Of a DNA stretch of 64,000 bases, positions 45,804 to 55,395 are shown one piece after another. The position numbers and the translations under genes were made by a program. Origin of the DNA: Caballeronia calidae (GTDB taxonomy: Bacteria > Pseudomonadota > Gammaproteobacteria > Burkholderiales > Burkholderiaceae); assembly GCF_900044055.2 (NCBI RefSeq), contig NZ_FCOX02000007.1, positions 124,001-188,000 on the forward strand. Reading direction: 5' to 3'. The notes beneath the pieces were generated by a model that saw only the letters and a list, made by a program, of their open reading frames with translations, ran no database searches and was not told the DNA's origin. Within the stretch, counting starts at the first letter, position 1, and every line of letters begins with the position of its first letter.

Positions 45804-46757
45804 TTAGCGCCCGAGGGCGGGCTCCTGCTGCGATTCTCCGGGAAGCGTGAGCGGACGGCTCCAGTAACCGGTCTGCGCGTAGATTTCCTTAAGATAATCA
45901 ATGAAGTAGCGCACACGCGCAGGAACGTAGCGCTGCTGTGGATACACGGCCAGAATGTCGTAATCGGGCAGCTCGAAGTCGTCGAGAACGGTTTCCAGCT
46001 CGCCCGACTCCAGTTGCCGCTGGATTTCCCAAGTCGAGCGCCAGCCGAGCCCGAGCCCCTCCGACGCCCAGCGGTGCAGCAGTTCGCCGTCGTTGCAATC
46101 GAGATTGCCCGTGACGCGCACCGTCACGACTTTCCCGTTGCGCCGGAAATACCAGCCGCGGTTCTGGCCGCCCTGGAGATTGAACGCGAGGCAGTTGTGA
46201 TTCGGCAGATCTTCGAGCGTTTTCGGCCGCCCGTGCTTCCTGAAGTACGCCGGCGTGCCGCACACGACGCGCCGGTTGCTGGCGAGCTTCACCGCGACGA
46301 AGTTCGGATCGACCGTTCCGCCGATGCGGATCGACAGGTCGTAACCCTCGCGCACCAGATCGACGACGCGATCGGTCAGATTGAAGGACACCTGCAATTC
46401 GGGCTTGTCGCGCACGAACGGCGGCGCGTGCGGCGCCACATGCATGCGTCCGAACGCCGCCGGCGCCGACACGATCAGATGCCCGCCCACCGCGCGCCGC
46501 CCTGCCGTGAGTTCGTTTTCCGCCTGATCCCACTCAGAGAGCAGATTCTTGCAGCGCTCGAGAAAGGCCGCGCCCTCTTCGCTGACGACCAGCCTGCGCG
46601 TCGAGCGATACATCAGCTTCACGCCGAGCCGCTTTTCGAGCGCGTCGATGCGCCGACCGAGAATCACGGGCGACACGCCCTCTTCCAGCGCCGCCGCGGC
46701 CAGGCTGCCCGCCTCGGCCACGCGCACGAAGGTTTCTATCTGCTTGAAGCGGTCCAT
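45804..46757 (-). CDS. LysR-family transcriptional regulator of the glyoxylate operon
   Basis: A 317-aa LysR-type regulator. The N-terminal HTH (about 1-60) includes FVRVAEAGSLAAAALEEGVSP and the LGRRIDALEKRLGVKLMYRSTRR recognition region. The effector domain has LTDRVVDLVREGYDLSIRIG, the CrgA/AaeR-like subtype. It is divergent from gcl-hyi-glxR, so it probably controls that operon in response to a glyoxylate-related metabolite. The ATG at 46757 is chosen because MDRFKQIETF is the usual start. A perfect inverted repeat lies in the shared promoter region. Confidence 0.9.
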   Translation of the reverse strand: MDRFKQIETFVRVAEAGSLAAAALEEGVSPVILGRRIDALEKRLGVKLMYRSTRRLVVSEEGAAFLERCKNLLSEWDQAENELTAGRRAVGGHLIVSAPAAFGRMHVAPHAPPFVRDKPELQVSFNLTDRVVDLVREGYDLSIRIGGTVDPNFVAVKLASNRRVVCGTPAYFRKHGRPKTLEDLPNHNCLAFNLQGGQNRGWYFRRNGKVVTVRVTGNLDCNDGELLHRWASEGLGLGWRSTWEIQRQLESGELETVLDDFELPDYDILAVYPQQRYVPARVRYFIDYLKEIYAQTGYWSRPLTLPGESQQEPALGR

Positions 46758-46812
46758 CTCGTGTCTCCGGCTGCGCGCTGGCCGCAAAGCCGCGCGGCAT
46801 CGTCATTCCATA

Positions 46813-46831
46813 CTTTTTGTTTGGGAAAAAG
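46813..46831. promoter_or_regulatory. Candidate LysR operator in the LysR-gcl gap
   Basis: CTTTTT-N7-AAAAAG is a perfect 6+7+6 inverted repeat and satisfies the T-N11-A rule for LysR regulators. It lies 56 nt upstream of the LysR start and 108 nt upstream of gcl. Confidence 0.5.
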
Positions 46832-46939
46832 CGACTCCAGCTGATCTTATCAAACCTTTTTCACAGAATTAAAGTGCAACGGAACCCTGCATGAATGCAG
46901 ACAGAATTTTCGGATAGAGACCCCAGGAAGGAGACAACC

Positions 46940-48715
46940 ATGCCCAAGATGAGAGCCGTTGACGCAGCCGTCCTCGTGCTGGAAAAAGAAGGAATCGATA
47001 CCGCGTTCGGCGTGCCGGGCGCGGCCATCAACCCGTTCTACTCGGCGATGAAGAAGTCGGGCGGCATCAGCCACGTGCTCGCGCGCCACGTCGAAGGCGC
47101 ATCGCACATGGCGGAAGGTTATACCCGCGCGGCGCCCGGCAACATCGGCGTTTGCATCGGCACGTCGGGCCCGGCGGGCACGGACATGATCACCGGGCTG
47201 TATTCGGCTCAGGCCGACTCCATCCCCATTCTCGCGATCACCGGCCAGGCGCCGCGCGCGCGTCTTTACAAGGAAGATTTCCAGGCCGTCGATATCGAAT
47301 CGATCGCCAAGCCCGTCACGAAATGGGCCGTCACGGTGCGCGAGCCGGCGCTCGTGCCGCGTGTGTTCCAGCAGGCGTTCCATCTGATGCGCTCGGGCCG
47401 TCCGGGTCCGGTGCTGGTCGATCTGCCGATCGACGTGCAGCTCGCCGAGATCGAATTCGACATCGACACGTATGAGCCGCTGCCGGTCTACAAGCCGAAG
47501 GCGACGCGCGCGCAGATCGAAAAGGCGCTGACGATGCTCAACGACGCGGAAAAGCCGTTGATCGTCTCCGGCGGCGGCGTGCTCAACGCGGCGGCGGAAA
47601 ACCTGCTCGTCGAATTCGCGGAAACGCTCGGCGTGCCCGTCATTCCGACGCTGATGTCGTGGGGCGCGATTCCCGACGATCACCCGCTGATGGCCGGCAT
47701 GGTCGGCCTGCAGACGTCGCACCGCTACGGCAACGCGACGATGCTCGCCTCCGACTTCGTGCTCGGCATCGGCAACCGCTGGGCGAATCGTCACACCGGC
47801 AGCGTCGAGGTTTACACCAAGGGCCGTAAGTTCGTGCACGTGGATATCGAGCCGACGCAGATCGGCCGCGTGTTCGGGCCGGACCTCGGCATCGTGTCGG
47901 ACGCGAAGGCCGCGCTCGAACTGTTCGTCGAAGTGGCGAAGGAATGGAAGGCCGCGGGCAAGCTCAAGGATCGCGGCGCATGGGTTGCGGATTGCCAGCA
48001 GCGCAAGCGCACGATGCTGCGCAAGACGCACTTCGAAAACGTGCCGATGAAGCCGCAGCGCGTCTACGAAGAGATGAATCTCGCGTTCGACCGCGACACC
48101 TGCTTCGTGACGACGATCGGTCTGTCGCAGATCGCGGGCGCGCAATTCCTGCACGTGTTCAAGGCGCGCAACTGGATCAACTGCGGTCAGGCCGGCCCGC
48201 TCGGCTGGACGATTCCCGCCGCGCTCGGCGTGCGTGCGGCCGATCCGTCGCGCAAGATCGTCGCGCTCTCGGGTGACTACGACTTCCAGTTCATGATCGA
48301 AGAGCTCGCCGTGGGCGCGCAGTTCAAGCTGCCGTACGTGCATGTGGTCGTGAACAACTCGTACCTCGGCCTGATCCGTCAGGCGCAGCGCGGCTTCGAC
48401 ATGGACTACTGCGTGCAGCTCGCGTTCGACAACATCAACGCGCCCGAGCTCGAAGGTTATGGCGTCGATCACGTGGCGGTGGCCGAAGGTCTCGGCTGCA
48501 AGGCGCTGCGCGTGCACAAGCCGGAAGACATCGCGCCTGCATTGAAGCAAGCGCAAGCCCTGGCCGCCGAACATCAGGTGCCGGTGGTCGTCGAGATGAT
48601 TCTCGAGCGCGTGACCAACATCGCGATGGGCACCGAGATCGACGCGATCAACGAGTTCGAAGAGCTCGCCGAAACGAAGGCCGACGCGCCGACCGCCATC
48701 ACGCCGCTGGACTGA
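46940..48715 (+). CDS. gcl: Glyoxylate carboligase
   Basis: A 591-aa ThDP- and FAD-dependent enzyme that joins two glyoxylates into tartronate semialdehyde with loss of CO2. V51 ([14 protein letters not shown]) replaces the catalytic Glu of other ThDP enzymes, the known diagnostic feature of Gcl. ThDP is bound by a GDYDFQFM...NNSYLG region (about 447-490). The ATG at 46940 follows an AGGAAGGAGA site. It is the first gene of gcl-hyi-glxR. Confidence 0.97.
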   Translation: MPKMRAVDAAVLVLEKEGIDTAFGVPGAAINPFYSAMKKSGGISHVLARHVEGASHMAEGYTRAAPGNIGVCIGTSGPAGTDMITGLYSAQADSIPILAITGQAPRARLYKEDFQAVDIESIAKPVTKWAVTVREPALVPRVFQQAFHLMRSGRPGPVLVDLPIDVQLAEIEFDIDTYEPLPVYKPKATRAQIEKALTMLNDAEKPLIVSGGGVLNAAAENLLVEFAETLGVPVIPTLMSWGAIPDDHPLMAGMVGLQTSHRYGNATMLASDFVLGIGNRWANRHTGSVEVYTKGRKFVHVDIEPTQIGRVFGPDLGIVSDAKAALELFVEVAKEWKAAGKLKDRGAWVADCQQRKRTMLRKTHFENVPMKPQRVYEEMNLAFDRDTCFVTTIGLSQIAGAQFLHVFKARNWINCGQAGPLGWTIPAALGVRAADPSRKIVALSGDYDFQFMIEELAVGAQFKLPYVHVVVNNSYLGLIRQAQRGFDMDYCVQLAFDNINAPELEGYGVDHVAVAEGLGCKALRVHKPEDIAPALKQAQALAAEHQVPVVVEMILERVTNIAMGTEIDAINEFEELAETKADAPTAITPLD

Positions 48716-48787
48716 AGCATCGCCGCCGCGCGTCCGATCGACCGGACGCGCGGCGCCCCTCCACTGACCGACCATCAGGAAAGAACA

Positions 48788-49588
48788 ATGCCGAAATTTG
48801 CCGCGAATTTGACCATGCTGTTCAACGAAGTCCCGTTCCTCGACCGCTTCGCGGCGGCGGCGAACGCGGGTTTCAAGGCGGTCGAGTTCCTGTTTCCTTA
48901 CGCGTTCTCGATCAGCGATATCCAGACGCGCCTGAAGGACAACGACCTGCGGATCGTGCTGCACAACCTGCCCGCGGGCAACTGGGAAGCGGGCGAGCGC
49001 GGCATCGCCTGTTTGCCGGATCGCGTCGCGGAATTCCGCGAAGGCGTGCCGCGCGCGATCGAATACGCGAAGGCGCTGAACGTGCCGCAACTGAACTGCC
49101 TCGTCGGCATTCCGACGGCGGGTGTATCGGCGGATCAGGCGCGCGCGACCATCGTCGAGAACCTGCGTTTTGCAGCGGAAGCGCTCAAGAAGGAAGGCAT
49201 CAGGCTGCTCGTCGAGCCGTGCAACGCGTACGACATTCCGGGCTTCGCGCTGAACCGCTCGAAGGAAGGCCTCGACGTGATTCAGGCGGTCGGCTCGGAC
49301 AACCTGTTCCTGCAGTACGACATCTATCACATGCAGCGCATGGAAGGCGAGCTCGCCGCGACGATCAAGAAGAACCTGCCGAAGATCGCGCATATCCAGC
49401 TCGCCGACAACCCCGGCCGCAACGAACCGGGTACGGGCGAAATCAACTACCCGTTCCTGTTCGGGCTGCTCGACGAGATCGGCTATGAAGGCTGGATCGG
49501 CTGCGAGTACAAGCCGCTCAACGGCACCGAAGCGGGCCTCGGCTGGCTGCAAAGCATTGGCGGAATGAAGGCGCACGCCGCCGCTTAA
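48788..49588 (+). CDS. hyi: Hydroxypyruvate isomerase
   Basis: A 266-aa TIM-barrel enzyme that interconverts hydroxypyruvate and tartronate semialdehyde. MPKFAANLTMLFNEVPFLDRF is the typical start. LLVEPCNAYDIPGF, YDIYHMQRMEG and HIQLADNPGRNEPGTGEINY carry the metal-binding Glu, Asp and His residues. It sits between gcl and glxR. Confidence 0.96.
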   Translation: MPKFAANLTMLFNEVPFLDRFAAAANAGFKAVEFLFPYAFSISDIQTRLKDNDLRIVLHNLPAGNWEAGERGIACLPDRVAEFREGVPRAIEYAKALNVPQLNCLVGIPTAGVSADQARATIVENLRFAAEALKKEGIRLLVEPCNAYDIPGFALNRSKEGLDVIQAVGSDNLFLQYDIYHMQRMEGELAATIKKNLPKIAHIQLADNPGRNEPGTGEINYPFLFGLLDEIGYEGWIGCEYKPLNGTEAGLGWLQSIGGMKAHAAA

Positions 49589-49615
49589 ATCTGACACACA
49601 GGAGGAGCTCGAAGT

Positions 49616-50521
49616 ATGGCAACGATCGGTTTCATCGGCCTCGGCATCATGGGCGCGCACATGGCGCGCAATCTCATCAAGGGCGGCCACTCGCTCGTCG
49701 TGAACGGCAAGTATCCGGTGCCGGACGATATCCGCGCGCAGACGAAAGTCGTGGAAGATTCGAGCGCGGTCGCGCAGGCGAGCGAGATCGTCATCACGAT
49801 GGTGCCCGACACGCCCGATGTCGCCAATGTGCTGTTCGCCGATGACGGCGTCGCGAAGGGTCTCACGAAGGGCAAGCTCGTCATCGACATGAGCTCGATC
49901 GCGCCGCTGGAAACGCAGGAGTTCGCGAAGAAGATCAACGCGCTCGGCTGCGACTACCTCGACGCGCCGGTCTCGGGCGGCGAAGTCGGCGCACGCGAAG
50001 CGACGCTCACGATCATGGTCGGCGGCCCGGAAAAGTCGTTCAACATCGCCAAGCCGCTTTTCGAACTGATGGGCAAGAACATCTCGCTCATCGGCGACAA
50101 CGGCGCGGGCCAGACCTGCAAGGTCGCGAACCAGATCATCGTCGCGCTGAACATCGAGGCGGTCGCGGAAGCGCTGCTCTTCGCGGCCCGCTCGGGCGCG
50201 GATCCCGAGCGCGTGCGCAAGGCACTGATGGGCGGCTTCGCGTCGTCGCGCATTCTCGAAGTGCATGGCGAGCGCATGACGAAGCGCACCTTCAATCCGG
50301 GCTTCCGCATCGAACTGCATCAGAAGGACCTGAACCTCGCGCTCGACGGCGCGCGCAAGATGGGCCTCGCCCTGCCCCATACCGCGAGCGCTCAGCAGCT
50401 TTTCAGCGTGTGCGCGGCGAATGGCGGCAAGGCGTGGGATCACTCGGCGCTCGTGCGCGCGCTCGAGATCATGTCGAACTTCCAGGTGGCGGACGAGCCG
50501 CAGCAAGCCAAGGCTGCGTAA
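49616..50521 (+). CDS. glxR: Tartronate semialdehyde reductase (2-hydroxy-3-oxopropionate reductase)
   Basis: A 301-aa beta-hydroxyacid dehydrogenase. The nucleotide loop is GFIGLGIMGAHMARNL (about 4-19). DAPVSGGEVGAREATLTIMVGG is the substrate-binding motif, and the catalytic Lys is in GQTCKVANQIIV. It reduces tartronate semialdehyde to D-glycerate, completing the glycerate pathway with Gcl and Hyi. An AGGAGGAGC site precedes the ATG. Confidence 0.96.
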   Translation: MATIGFIGLGIMGAHMARNLIKGGHSLVVNGKYPVPDDIRAQTKVVEDSSAVAQASEIVITMVPDTPDVANVLFADDGVAKGLTKGKLVIDMSSIAPLETQEFAKKINALGCDYLDAPVSGGEVGAREATLTIMVGGPEKSFNIAKPLFELMGKNISLIGDNGAGQTCKVANQIIVALNIEAVAEALLFAARSGADPERVRKALMGGFASSRILEVHGERMTKRTFNPGFRIELHQKDLNLALDGARKMGLALPHTASAQQLFSVCAANGGKAWDHSALVRALEIMSNFQVADEPQQAKAA

Positions 50522-50824
50522 CGTCCCATACCTGAACCGTGGGGCGTCCCGCGTATGGGCACGCGGGACAAATGTCGCTCTGGGCTGAGGGCGGCAAGTG
50601 GGGTCCGAGAGCGGCACCCGGCGGTGCGCCGGGTAAGCCTTGGTCGGTCAGACGGTTTGTCGTCGGGTGTCCGCGTCGGATTGTTGCAAACTGCGTCCTA
50701 TCCTTGATGCATGGGGGATGCTACAAATCCTTTTGTTGAAACTCAGAACTATCTGGTAGCGATCGCGACTAACGTGCCTAGACTTCGCGGGCCGTATCAA
50801 CATCGTCAATCAAGGAGTTAAACA
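50522..50824 (+). other. Intergenic region glxR to LysM gene, with hairpin
   Basis: GTCCCGCGT (50546-50554) pairs with ACGCGGGAC (50561-50569), a 9-bp stem just after glxR that may act as its terminator despite a weak T tail. The rest has no supported gene. A good AAGGAG site (about 50812-50817) precedes the next ATG. Confidence 0.45.
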
Positions 50825-51316
50825 ATGGGTATCCTCAGCTTTATCAAGGAAGCAGGCGAGAAACTCTTCGGCGCTGCCACGCCGAGCGCACAGGCGGCTC
50901 CCGCTGCCGCGCCCGTCGATGTCGCCGCGCTGAATCAGAAAGCAGGTGAAGCCATCGCGACGTACATCCGCTCGCAAGGTCTCAACGCCGACAATCTCGA
51001 CGTGAAGTATGACGGCGCATCGCATACGGTGACCGTGTCGGGCCAGGCGCCGGATCAGGCCACGAAGGAAAAGATCCTCGTCGCCGCGGGCAACGTGCAG
51101 CACGTCGACAAGGTGGACGATCAGCTGACCGTGCCGAACGCAGCGCCCGAGTCGCAGTATTACACCGTCGTGTCGGGCGACAATCTCTGGAAGATCGCCG
51201 AGAAGTATTACGGCAATGGCTCGAAGAACGATCTGATCTTCGAAGCGAACAAGCCGATGCTGAAGAGCCCGGACAAGATCTATCCGGGACAGGTGCTGCG
51301 CATTCCGGCGGCCTGA
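50825..51316 (+). CDS. kbp: BON-LysM protein, potassium-binding Kbp/YgaU-like
   Basis: A 163-aa protein with no signal peptide. An N-terminal segment with an Ala/Pro stretch is followed by a BON domain (about 35-100) and a LysM domain (about 112-161, with YYTVVSGDNLWKIAEKYYG and IYPGQVLRIP). This architecture and length match E. coli Kbp (YgaU), a cytoplasmic K+-binding protein induced by osmotic stress. It is monocistronic with a terminator 25 nt after the stop. Confidence 0.88.
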   Translation: MGILSFIKEAGEKLFGAATPSAQAAPAAAPVDVAALNQKAGEAIATYIRSQGLNADNLDVKYDGASHTVTVSGQAPDQATKEKILVAAGNVQHVDKVDDQLTVPNAAPESQYYTVVSGDNLWKIAEKYYGNGSKNDLIFEANKPMLKSPDKIYPGQVLRIPAA

Positions 51317-51340
51317 CACTTCTCGATTGCCTGAATGAAG

Positions 51341-51367
51341 AAAACGCGAACCCTGGTTCGCGTTTTT
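51341..51367. terminator. Bidirectional terminator between kbp and asparaginase gene
   Basis: AAAACGCGAAC (51341-51351) pairs with GTTCGCGTTTT (51356-51366) around CCTG, with T and A tracts on both sides. It lies between two convergent genes. Confidence 0.9.
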
Positions 51368-51372
51368 GCTTT

Positions 51373-52365
51373 TCAGTAGCTGTCGAAGATGCGTTGCAGA
51401 TCTTTCGCGCCCGCCGATAGCGCGAGCAGCAAGAGCACGCGCGCCTTGTACGGATTGAGCGTGCCCGCGCTGACGGTACCAAGCGCGTCGTCGTTGGCCG
51501 CGCCGTTGCGCATCACATGACCCGAGCCCACGCGCGATGCACGCACCACCGCGACGCCCTGCTTCACCGCATCGGCGAGTGCCTGCGTGAGCGTCGCGTG
51601 CATCGAGCCGTTGCCCGTGCCCGCGACGACGATACCCTTCACGCCCGCCGCGACGAGCGCATCGACCGTCACGCGCGATGCATCCGCGTAGCTCGCGACG
51701 ATCTCGACCATCGGCCATTGCTCCGTCACCGCGAATTCACTCGCGGCGGTATGCGGCCGCACGACCGTGCGCTGAAACTCCACGCGTCCGTCCTGCACGA
51801 AGCCGAGCGGGCCGGTTTCGGGCGAACGGAATGCATCGACGGCATAGGTGCTCGTCTTGGTGACATCGCGCGCGCTGTGAATCTGGTTGTTGAACGCGAC
51901 GAGCACGCCCTTGCCTGCCGCGTCCTTCGACGCCGCGACCGTGACCGCGTTGAGCAGGTTCAGCGGACCATCGGCGGAAAGCGCTGTGGACGGACGCATC
52001 GCCGCCGTCAGCACGACGGGCTTCGCGCTCTTCACCGTGAGATGCAGCAGGTACGCGGTTTCTTCGAGCGTATCGGTGCCGTGCGTGACGACGACGCCGT
52101 CGATATCGTCCTGCGCGAGCAGTTCGTCGATGCGGCGGCTGAGCGCGGTCCACAGCGCGGCGCTCATGTCCTTGCTGTCGATGCTCGCGATCTGCTCTGC
52201 ATGAATCTGCGCGACGGCGCCGAGCGCGGGCACCGCATCGAGCAATTTGTCGACGCCGACGACGCCCGCCTTGTAGCCCGCCGTCTTCGATGCATCGCCC
52301 GCCTGTCCGGCGATGGTGCCGCCCGTTGCGAGCACGGCGATGCGAGGTAGAGAGGATGTGTTCAT
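51373..52365 (-). CDS. L-asparaginase (type II-like, without signal peptide)
   Basis: A 330-aa asparaginase/glutaminase. The first catalytic threonine is T14 in LATGGTIAGQ, and the second is in VVTHGTDTLEETAY. Y31 lies on the lid loop. Residue spacing fits the family, but no signal peptide is present, so it is probably cytoplasmic. The ATG at 52365 has no Shine-Dalgarno, and a TACAAT -10 (52378-52373, minus strand) ends 7 nt before it. The mRNA may therefore be nearly leaderless. A six-copy 11-bp array lies directly upstream. Confidence 0.9.
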   Translation of the reverse strand: MNTSSLPRIAVLATGGTIAGQAGDASKTAGYKAGVVGVDKLLDAVPALGAVAQIHAEQIASIDSKDMSAALWTALSRRIDELLAQDDIDGVVVTHGTDTLEETAYLLHLTVKSAKPVVLTAAMRPSTALSADGPLNLLNAVTVAASKDAAGKGVLVAFNNQIHSARDVTKTSTYAVDAFRSPETGPLGFVQDGRVEFQRTVVRPHTAASEFAVTEQWPMVEIVASYADASRVTVDALVAAGVKGIVVAGTGNGSMHATLTQALADAVKQGVAVVRASRVGSGHVMRNGAANDDALGTVSAGTLNPYKARVLLLLALSAGAKDLQRIFDSY

Positions 52366-52372
52366 GCCGGCG

Positions 52373-52378
52373 ATTGTA
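52373..52378 (-). promoter_or_regulatory. Candidate -10 element of the asparaginase gene
   Basis: TACAAT on the minus strand would place the start of transcription at about 52366, next to the ATG. The -35 position falls inside the adjoining tandem repeat. Confidence 0.45.
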
Positions 52379-52393
52379 AATCAGCCGGCATGC

Positions 52394-52459
52394 GATTCAC
52401 GCTGGATTCACGCTGGATTCACGCTGGATTCACGCTGGATTCACGCTGGATTCACGCTG
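52394..52459. repeat. Six tandem copies of an 11-bp unit (GATTCACGCTG)
   Basis: Six perfect head-to-tail copies fill 66 bp between the cysB stop and the asparaginase promoter. A degenerate seventh (CAATCACGCCG) follows and runs into the cysB stop codon. The unit is not a multiple of three, and no spacers exist, so it is neither a coding nor a CRISPR repeat. One unit is close to one DNA helical turn. Confidence 0.95.
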
Positions 52460-52462
52460 CAA

Positions 52463-53389
52463 TCACGCCGCCTCGCGAAGCTGGGCCGCGATCTGCGCTT
52501 CGTCGAGCTGCGGCGCGAACATCTCGATCAGCCGGTACGCATACGCGCGCAGGAACGCGCCCTTTCGCAGGCCCACACGCGTCGTGCTCGCTTCGAACAG
52601 ATGCTGTGTGTCGAGCGCCACCAATTCGGTGTCGCGCTTCGCGTCATACGCCATCGCCGCGACGATGCCGATGCCCATGCCGAGCTCGACATACGTCTTG
52701 ATGACGTCGGCGTCGATTGCGGTGAGCACGATATCGGGCATCGCGCCCGCGCTCGCGAACGCCTGATCGACGTGCGAACGGCCGGTGAAGTCCTGGTCAT
52801 AAGTGACGATCGGATATTCGGCGATCTGTTCCAGCGTGATGTGCTCGCGCCCGACGAGCGGATGATCCTTCGGCACCACGACCGTGTGATGCCACGAGTA
52901 GCACGGGAACGTGACGATGTCGGGATAACGGTCGAGCGCTTCCGTCGAAATGCCGATATCCGCCTCGCCGTTGATGATCATCTGCGCGATCTGCTGCGGG
53001 CTGCCCTGGCGCAACGCGAGATGCACCTTCGGGAAGACCTCGGTGAACTGGCGGATGACCTTCGGCAGCGCGTAACGCGCCTGCGTGTGCGTCGTCGCGA
53101 CGACGAGATGGCCGTTATCCTGATCCGCGAACTGACGCGCGACGCGCCGCAGGTTCTCCGCGTCGAGCAGCATGCGCTCGATCAGCTGATGCACTTCCTT
53201 GCCCGGCTCCGTGAGCCCGGTGAGACGCTTGCCGCGGCGAATGAAGATATCGACGCCGAGTTCGTCCTCGAGATCCTTGATCTGCTTCGACACGCCCGAC
53301 TGCGACGTATAGAGCACATTCGCGACCTCGGTCAGATTCATGTTCTGACGCACGGCCTCGCGCACGAAGCGCAATTGCTGGAAATTCAT
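52463..53389 (-). CDS. cysB: CysB-type LysR regulator of sulfur assimilation
   Basis: A 308-aa LysR regulator of the CysB/Cbl group. MNFQQLRFVREAVRQNMNLTE and LYTSQSGVSKQIKDLEDELG form the HTH (about 1-60). ATTHTQARYALP is the characteristic effector-domain start of CysB, which senses N-acetylserine or sulfate. It lies 35 nt after cysA and is probably the last gene of the sulfate transport operon it controls. The stop codon is directly followed by a tandem repeat. Confidence 0.94.
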   Translation of the reverse strand: MNFQQLRFVREAVRQNMNLTEVANVLYTSQSGVSKQIKDLEDELGVDIFIRRGKRLTGLTEPGKEVHQLIERMLLDAENLRRVARQFADQDNGHLVVATTHTQARYALPKVIRQFTEVFPKVHLALRQGSPQQIAQMIINGEADIGISTEALDRYPDIVTFPCYSWHHTVVVPKDHPLVGREHITLEQIAEYPIVTYDQDFTGRSHVDQAFASAGAMPDIVLTAIDADVIKTYVELGMGIGIVAAMAYDAKRDTELVALDTQHLFEASTTRVGLRKGAFLRAYAYRLIEMFAPQLDEAQIAAQLREAA

Positions 53390-53424
53390 GTGTACCTCTC
53401 TCGTGATGCTTTTATGTTGTTATG

Positions 53425-54483
53425 TCATTGCGCCGGAAACACGCGCAGCGCGCGCGGCACGGCGGTCACGCCGTCGCCGATATCGAGCTTGAGCGCGCGC
53501 CATGCCTCGCGATCCAGTTCCGCCTCGATCACGCCGCCCGCGCTGCCTTCGAGCTCTACGCGCACGGAGCCGCCCAGCGTCACGACGCGCCGCACGCCGA
53601 CCACGATGCCGTCGCGATGCGCGCCATCCGCCGGATACAGCGCGATGTCATGCGGGCGCACATACGCGAGCGCGCGACCGCTGAAGTGCGCCTCAGCGGC
53701 GATCGGGCTCGCGGCGCCATCGGCGATGAAGCCGGTCGCATCGACCTTGCCCTGCAGCCGGTTCGCCGCGCCGAGAAACTCGTAGACGAACGACGTCTGC
53801 GGATGATCGTACACGTCTTGCGGGCTGCCCACCTGCTCCACCCGCCCGTGATTCATCACGACGATGCGATCCGCCACTTCGAGCGCCTCTTCCTGGTCGT
53901 GCGTGACGAAGAGCGTCGAGATATGCAGATCGTCGTGCAGGCGGCGCAGCCAGCTGCGCAGCTCCTTGCGCACCTTGGCATCGAGCGCGCCGAACGGCTC
54001 GTCGAGCAGCAGCACTTTCGGCTCGACGGCGAGCGCGCGCGCCAGCGCAATGCGCTGCCGCTGACCGCCCGACAGCTCCGATGGAAAGCGCTCCGCGAGC
54101 CAGTCGAGCTGCACGAGCTTCAGAAGCTCATGCACCTTCTCGCGGATCTTGGCCTCGCTCGGACGTTCGCGGCGCGGCTTCACGCGCAGCCCGAACGCGA
54201 CGTTCTCGAACACGGTCATGTGCCGGAAAAGCGCGTAATGCTGGAACACGAAGCCGACCTGCCGCTCGCGCGCGCCGACTTCCGCAACGTCTTCGCCGTG
54301 CAGCACGACCTGACCCGCATCGGCGAATTCGAGGCCCGCGATCACGCGCAAGAGCGTGGTCTTGCCGCAGCCCGAAGGCCCGAGCAACGCGACGAGCTCA
54401 CCCGCCGGAAAATCGAGCGTGACGTTGTCGAGCGCGGTGAAATCGCCGAAGCGTTTTTGCAGATTGCGAACGATGATGCTCAT
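53425..54483 (-). CDS. cysA: Sulfate/thiosulfate ABC transporter ATP-binding protein
   Basis: A 352-aa ATPase of the importer. Walker [10 protein letters not shown] (about 35-43), signature [15 protein letters not shown], Walker [13 protein letters not shown] and [16 protein letters not shown] are intact. The C-terminal TOBE-like part (about 235-350) is present. The gene lies 15 nt after cysW. Confidence 0.96.
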   Translation of the reverse strand: MSIIVRNLQKRFGDFTALDNVTLDFPAGELVALLGPSGCGKTTLLRVIAGLEFADAGQVVLHGEDVAEVGARERQVGFVFQHYALFRHMTVFENVAFGLRVKPRRERPSEAKIREKVHELLKLVQLDWLAERFPSELSGGQRQRIALARALAVEPKVLLLDEPFGALDAKVRKELRSWLRRLHDDLHISTLFVTHDQEEALEVADRIVVMNHGRVEQVGSPQDVYDHPQTSFVYEFLGAANRLQGKVDATGFIADGAASPIAAEAHFSGRALAYVRPHDIALYPADGAHRDGIVVGVRRVVTLGGSVRVELEGSAGGVIEAELDREAWRALKLDIGDGVTAVPRALRVFPAQ

Positions 54484-54498
54484 GATGTTATCGGCCTC

Positions 54499-55395
54499 TC
54501 AATGCTGTGCGGTGGCTTTGGCTTCGGTGACGGCTTGCGACATGCGCCGCTCCGCGAGGAGCTTCAACGCGAGCGTCACGAGCGCGAGCAGCGCAAGCAG
54601 CGACGCCACCGCGAACGCGGCCGAGAAGTTGTATTCGTTGTAGAGAATTTCGACGTGCAGCGGCATCGTGTCGGTCTGGCCGCGGATGTGGCCCGACACC
54701 ACCGACACCGCGCCGAACTCGCCCATCGCGCGCGCGTTGCAGAGGATCACCCCATAGAGCAGGCCCCACTTCACGTTGGGCAAGGTCACGCGCCGGAAAA
54801 TCTGCCAGCCCGATGCGCCGAGCACGTGCGCGGCTTCCTCTTCGTCGTTGCCTTGCGCCTGCATCAGCGGGATCAGCTCGCGCGCGACGAACGGGAACGT
54901 GACGAAGATCGTCGCGAGCACGATGCCGGGCACCGCGAAGATGATCTGCACGTCGTGCGCCGCGAGCCACGGGCCAAACCAGCCCTGCGCGCCGAACATC
55001 AGCACGTAGATGAGACCCGAGATCACCGGCGACACGGAGAACGGCAAGTCGATGAGCGTCGTCAGGAGCGCCTTGCCGCGGAAGTCGAACTTCGCGATCG
55101 CCCACGATGCCGCCAGCCCGAACACGACGTTCAGCGGCACGGCGATCGCCGCGGTGATGAGCGTGAGCTTGATCGCGGACCACGCGTCGGGATCCTTCAA
55201 CGACTCGAAGTAATAGTCGACGCCCTTCGCGAACGCCTGCACGAACACCGCGACGAGCGGCACGACGAGAAAGAACGCGAGGAACGCGAGCGCGATGCCG
55301 GTCAGCACCCAGCGCACGGCGCGCGGCTCGGTGACGGGATTGAGGCTATGCGTATCGCGCGGCGTCGCCGTTTGCAGCGGAAGAACCTTGCTCAT
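54499..55395 (-). CDS. cysW: Sulfate/thiosulfate ABC transporter permease CysW
   Basis: A 298-aa inner-membrane permease. About six hydrophobic helices are visible, with [20 protein letters not shown] (about 117-136) and an EAA-type loop [16 protein letters not shown]. The ATG at 55395 overlaps the cysT stop by 4 nt. It forms the membrane channel with CysT. Confidence 0.95.
   Translation of the reverse strand: MSKVLPLQTATPRDTHSLNPVTEPRAVRWVLTGIALAFLAFFLVVPLVAVFVQAFAKGVDYYFESLKDPDAWSAIKLTLITAAIAVPLNVVFGLAASWAIAKFDFRGKALLTTLIDLPFSVSPVISGLIYVLMFGAQGWFGPWLAAHDVQIIFAVPGIVLATIFVTFPFVARELIPLMQAQGNDEEEAAHVLGASGWQIFRRVTLPNVKWGLLYGVILCNARAMGEFGAVSVVSGHIRGQTDTMPLHVEILYNEYNFSAAFAVASLLALLALVTLALKLLAERRMSQAVTEAKATAQH

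Noticed and set aside
46850..50617. 1255-codon open frame antisense to gcl-hyi-glxR
   Set aside because: It is Arg/His/Asp-rich, has no recognisable domain, and lies opposite three well-supported genes. Long antisense frames are expected at this GC content.
50539..50739. 66-codon ORF downstream of glxR
   Set aside because: No ribosome site or recognisable domain, and it overlaps the hairpin that probably ends the glxR transcript.
52394..52459. CRISPR array
   Set aside because: Units are 11 bp and directly adjacent with no spacers, and there are no cas genes.
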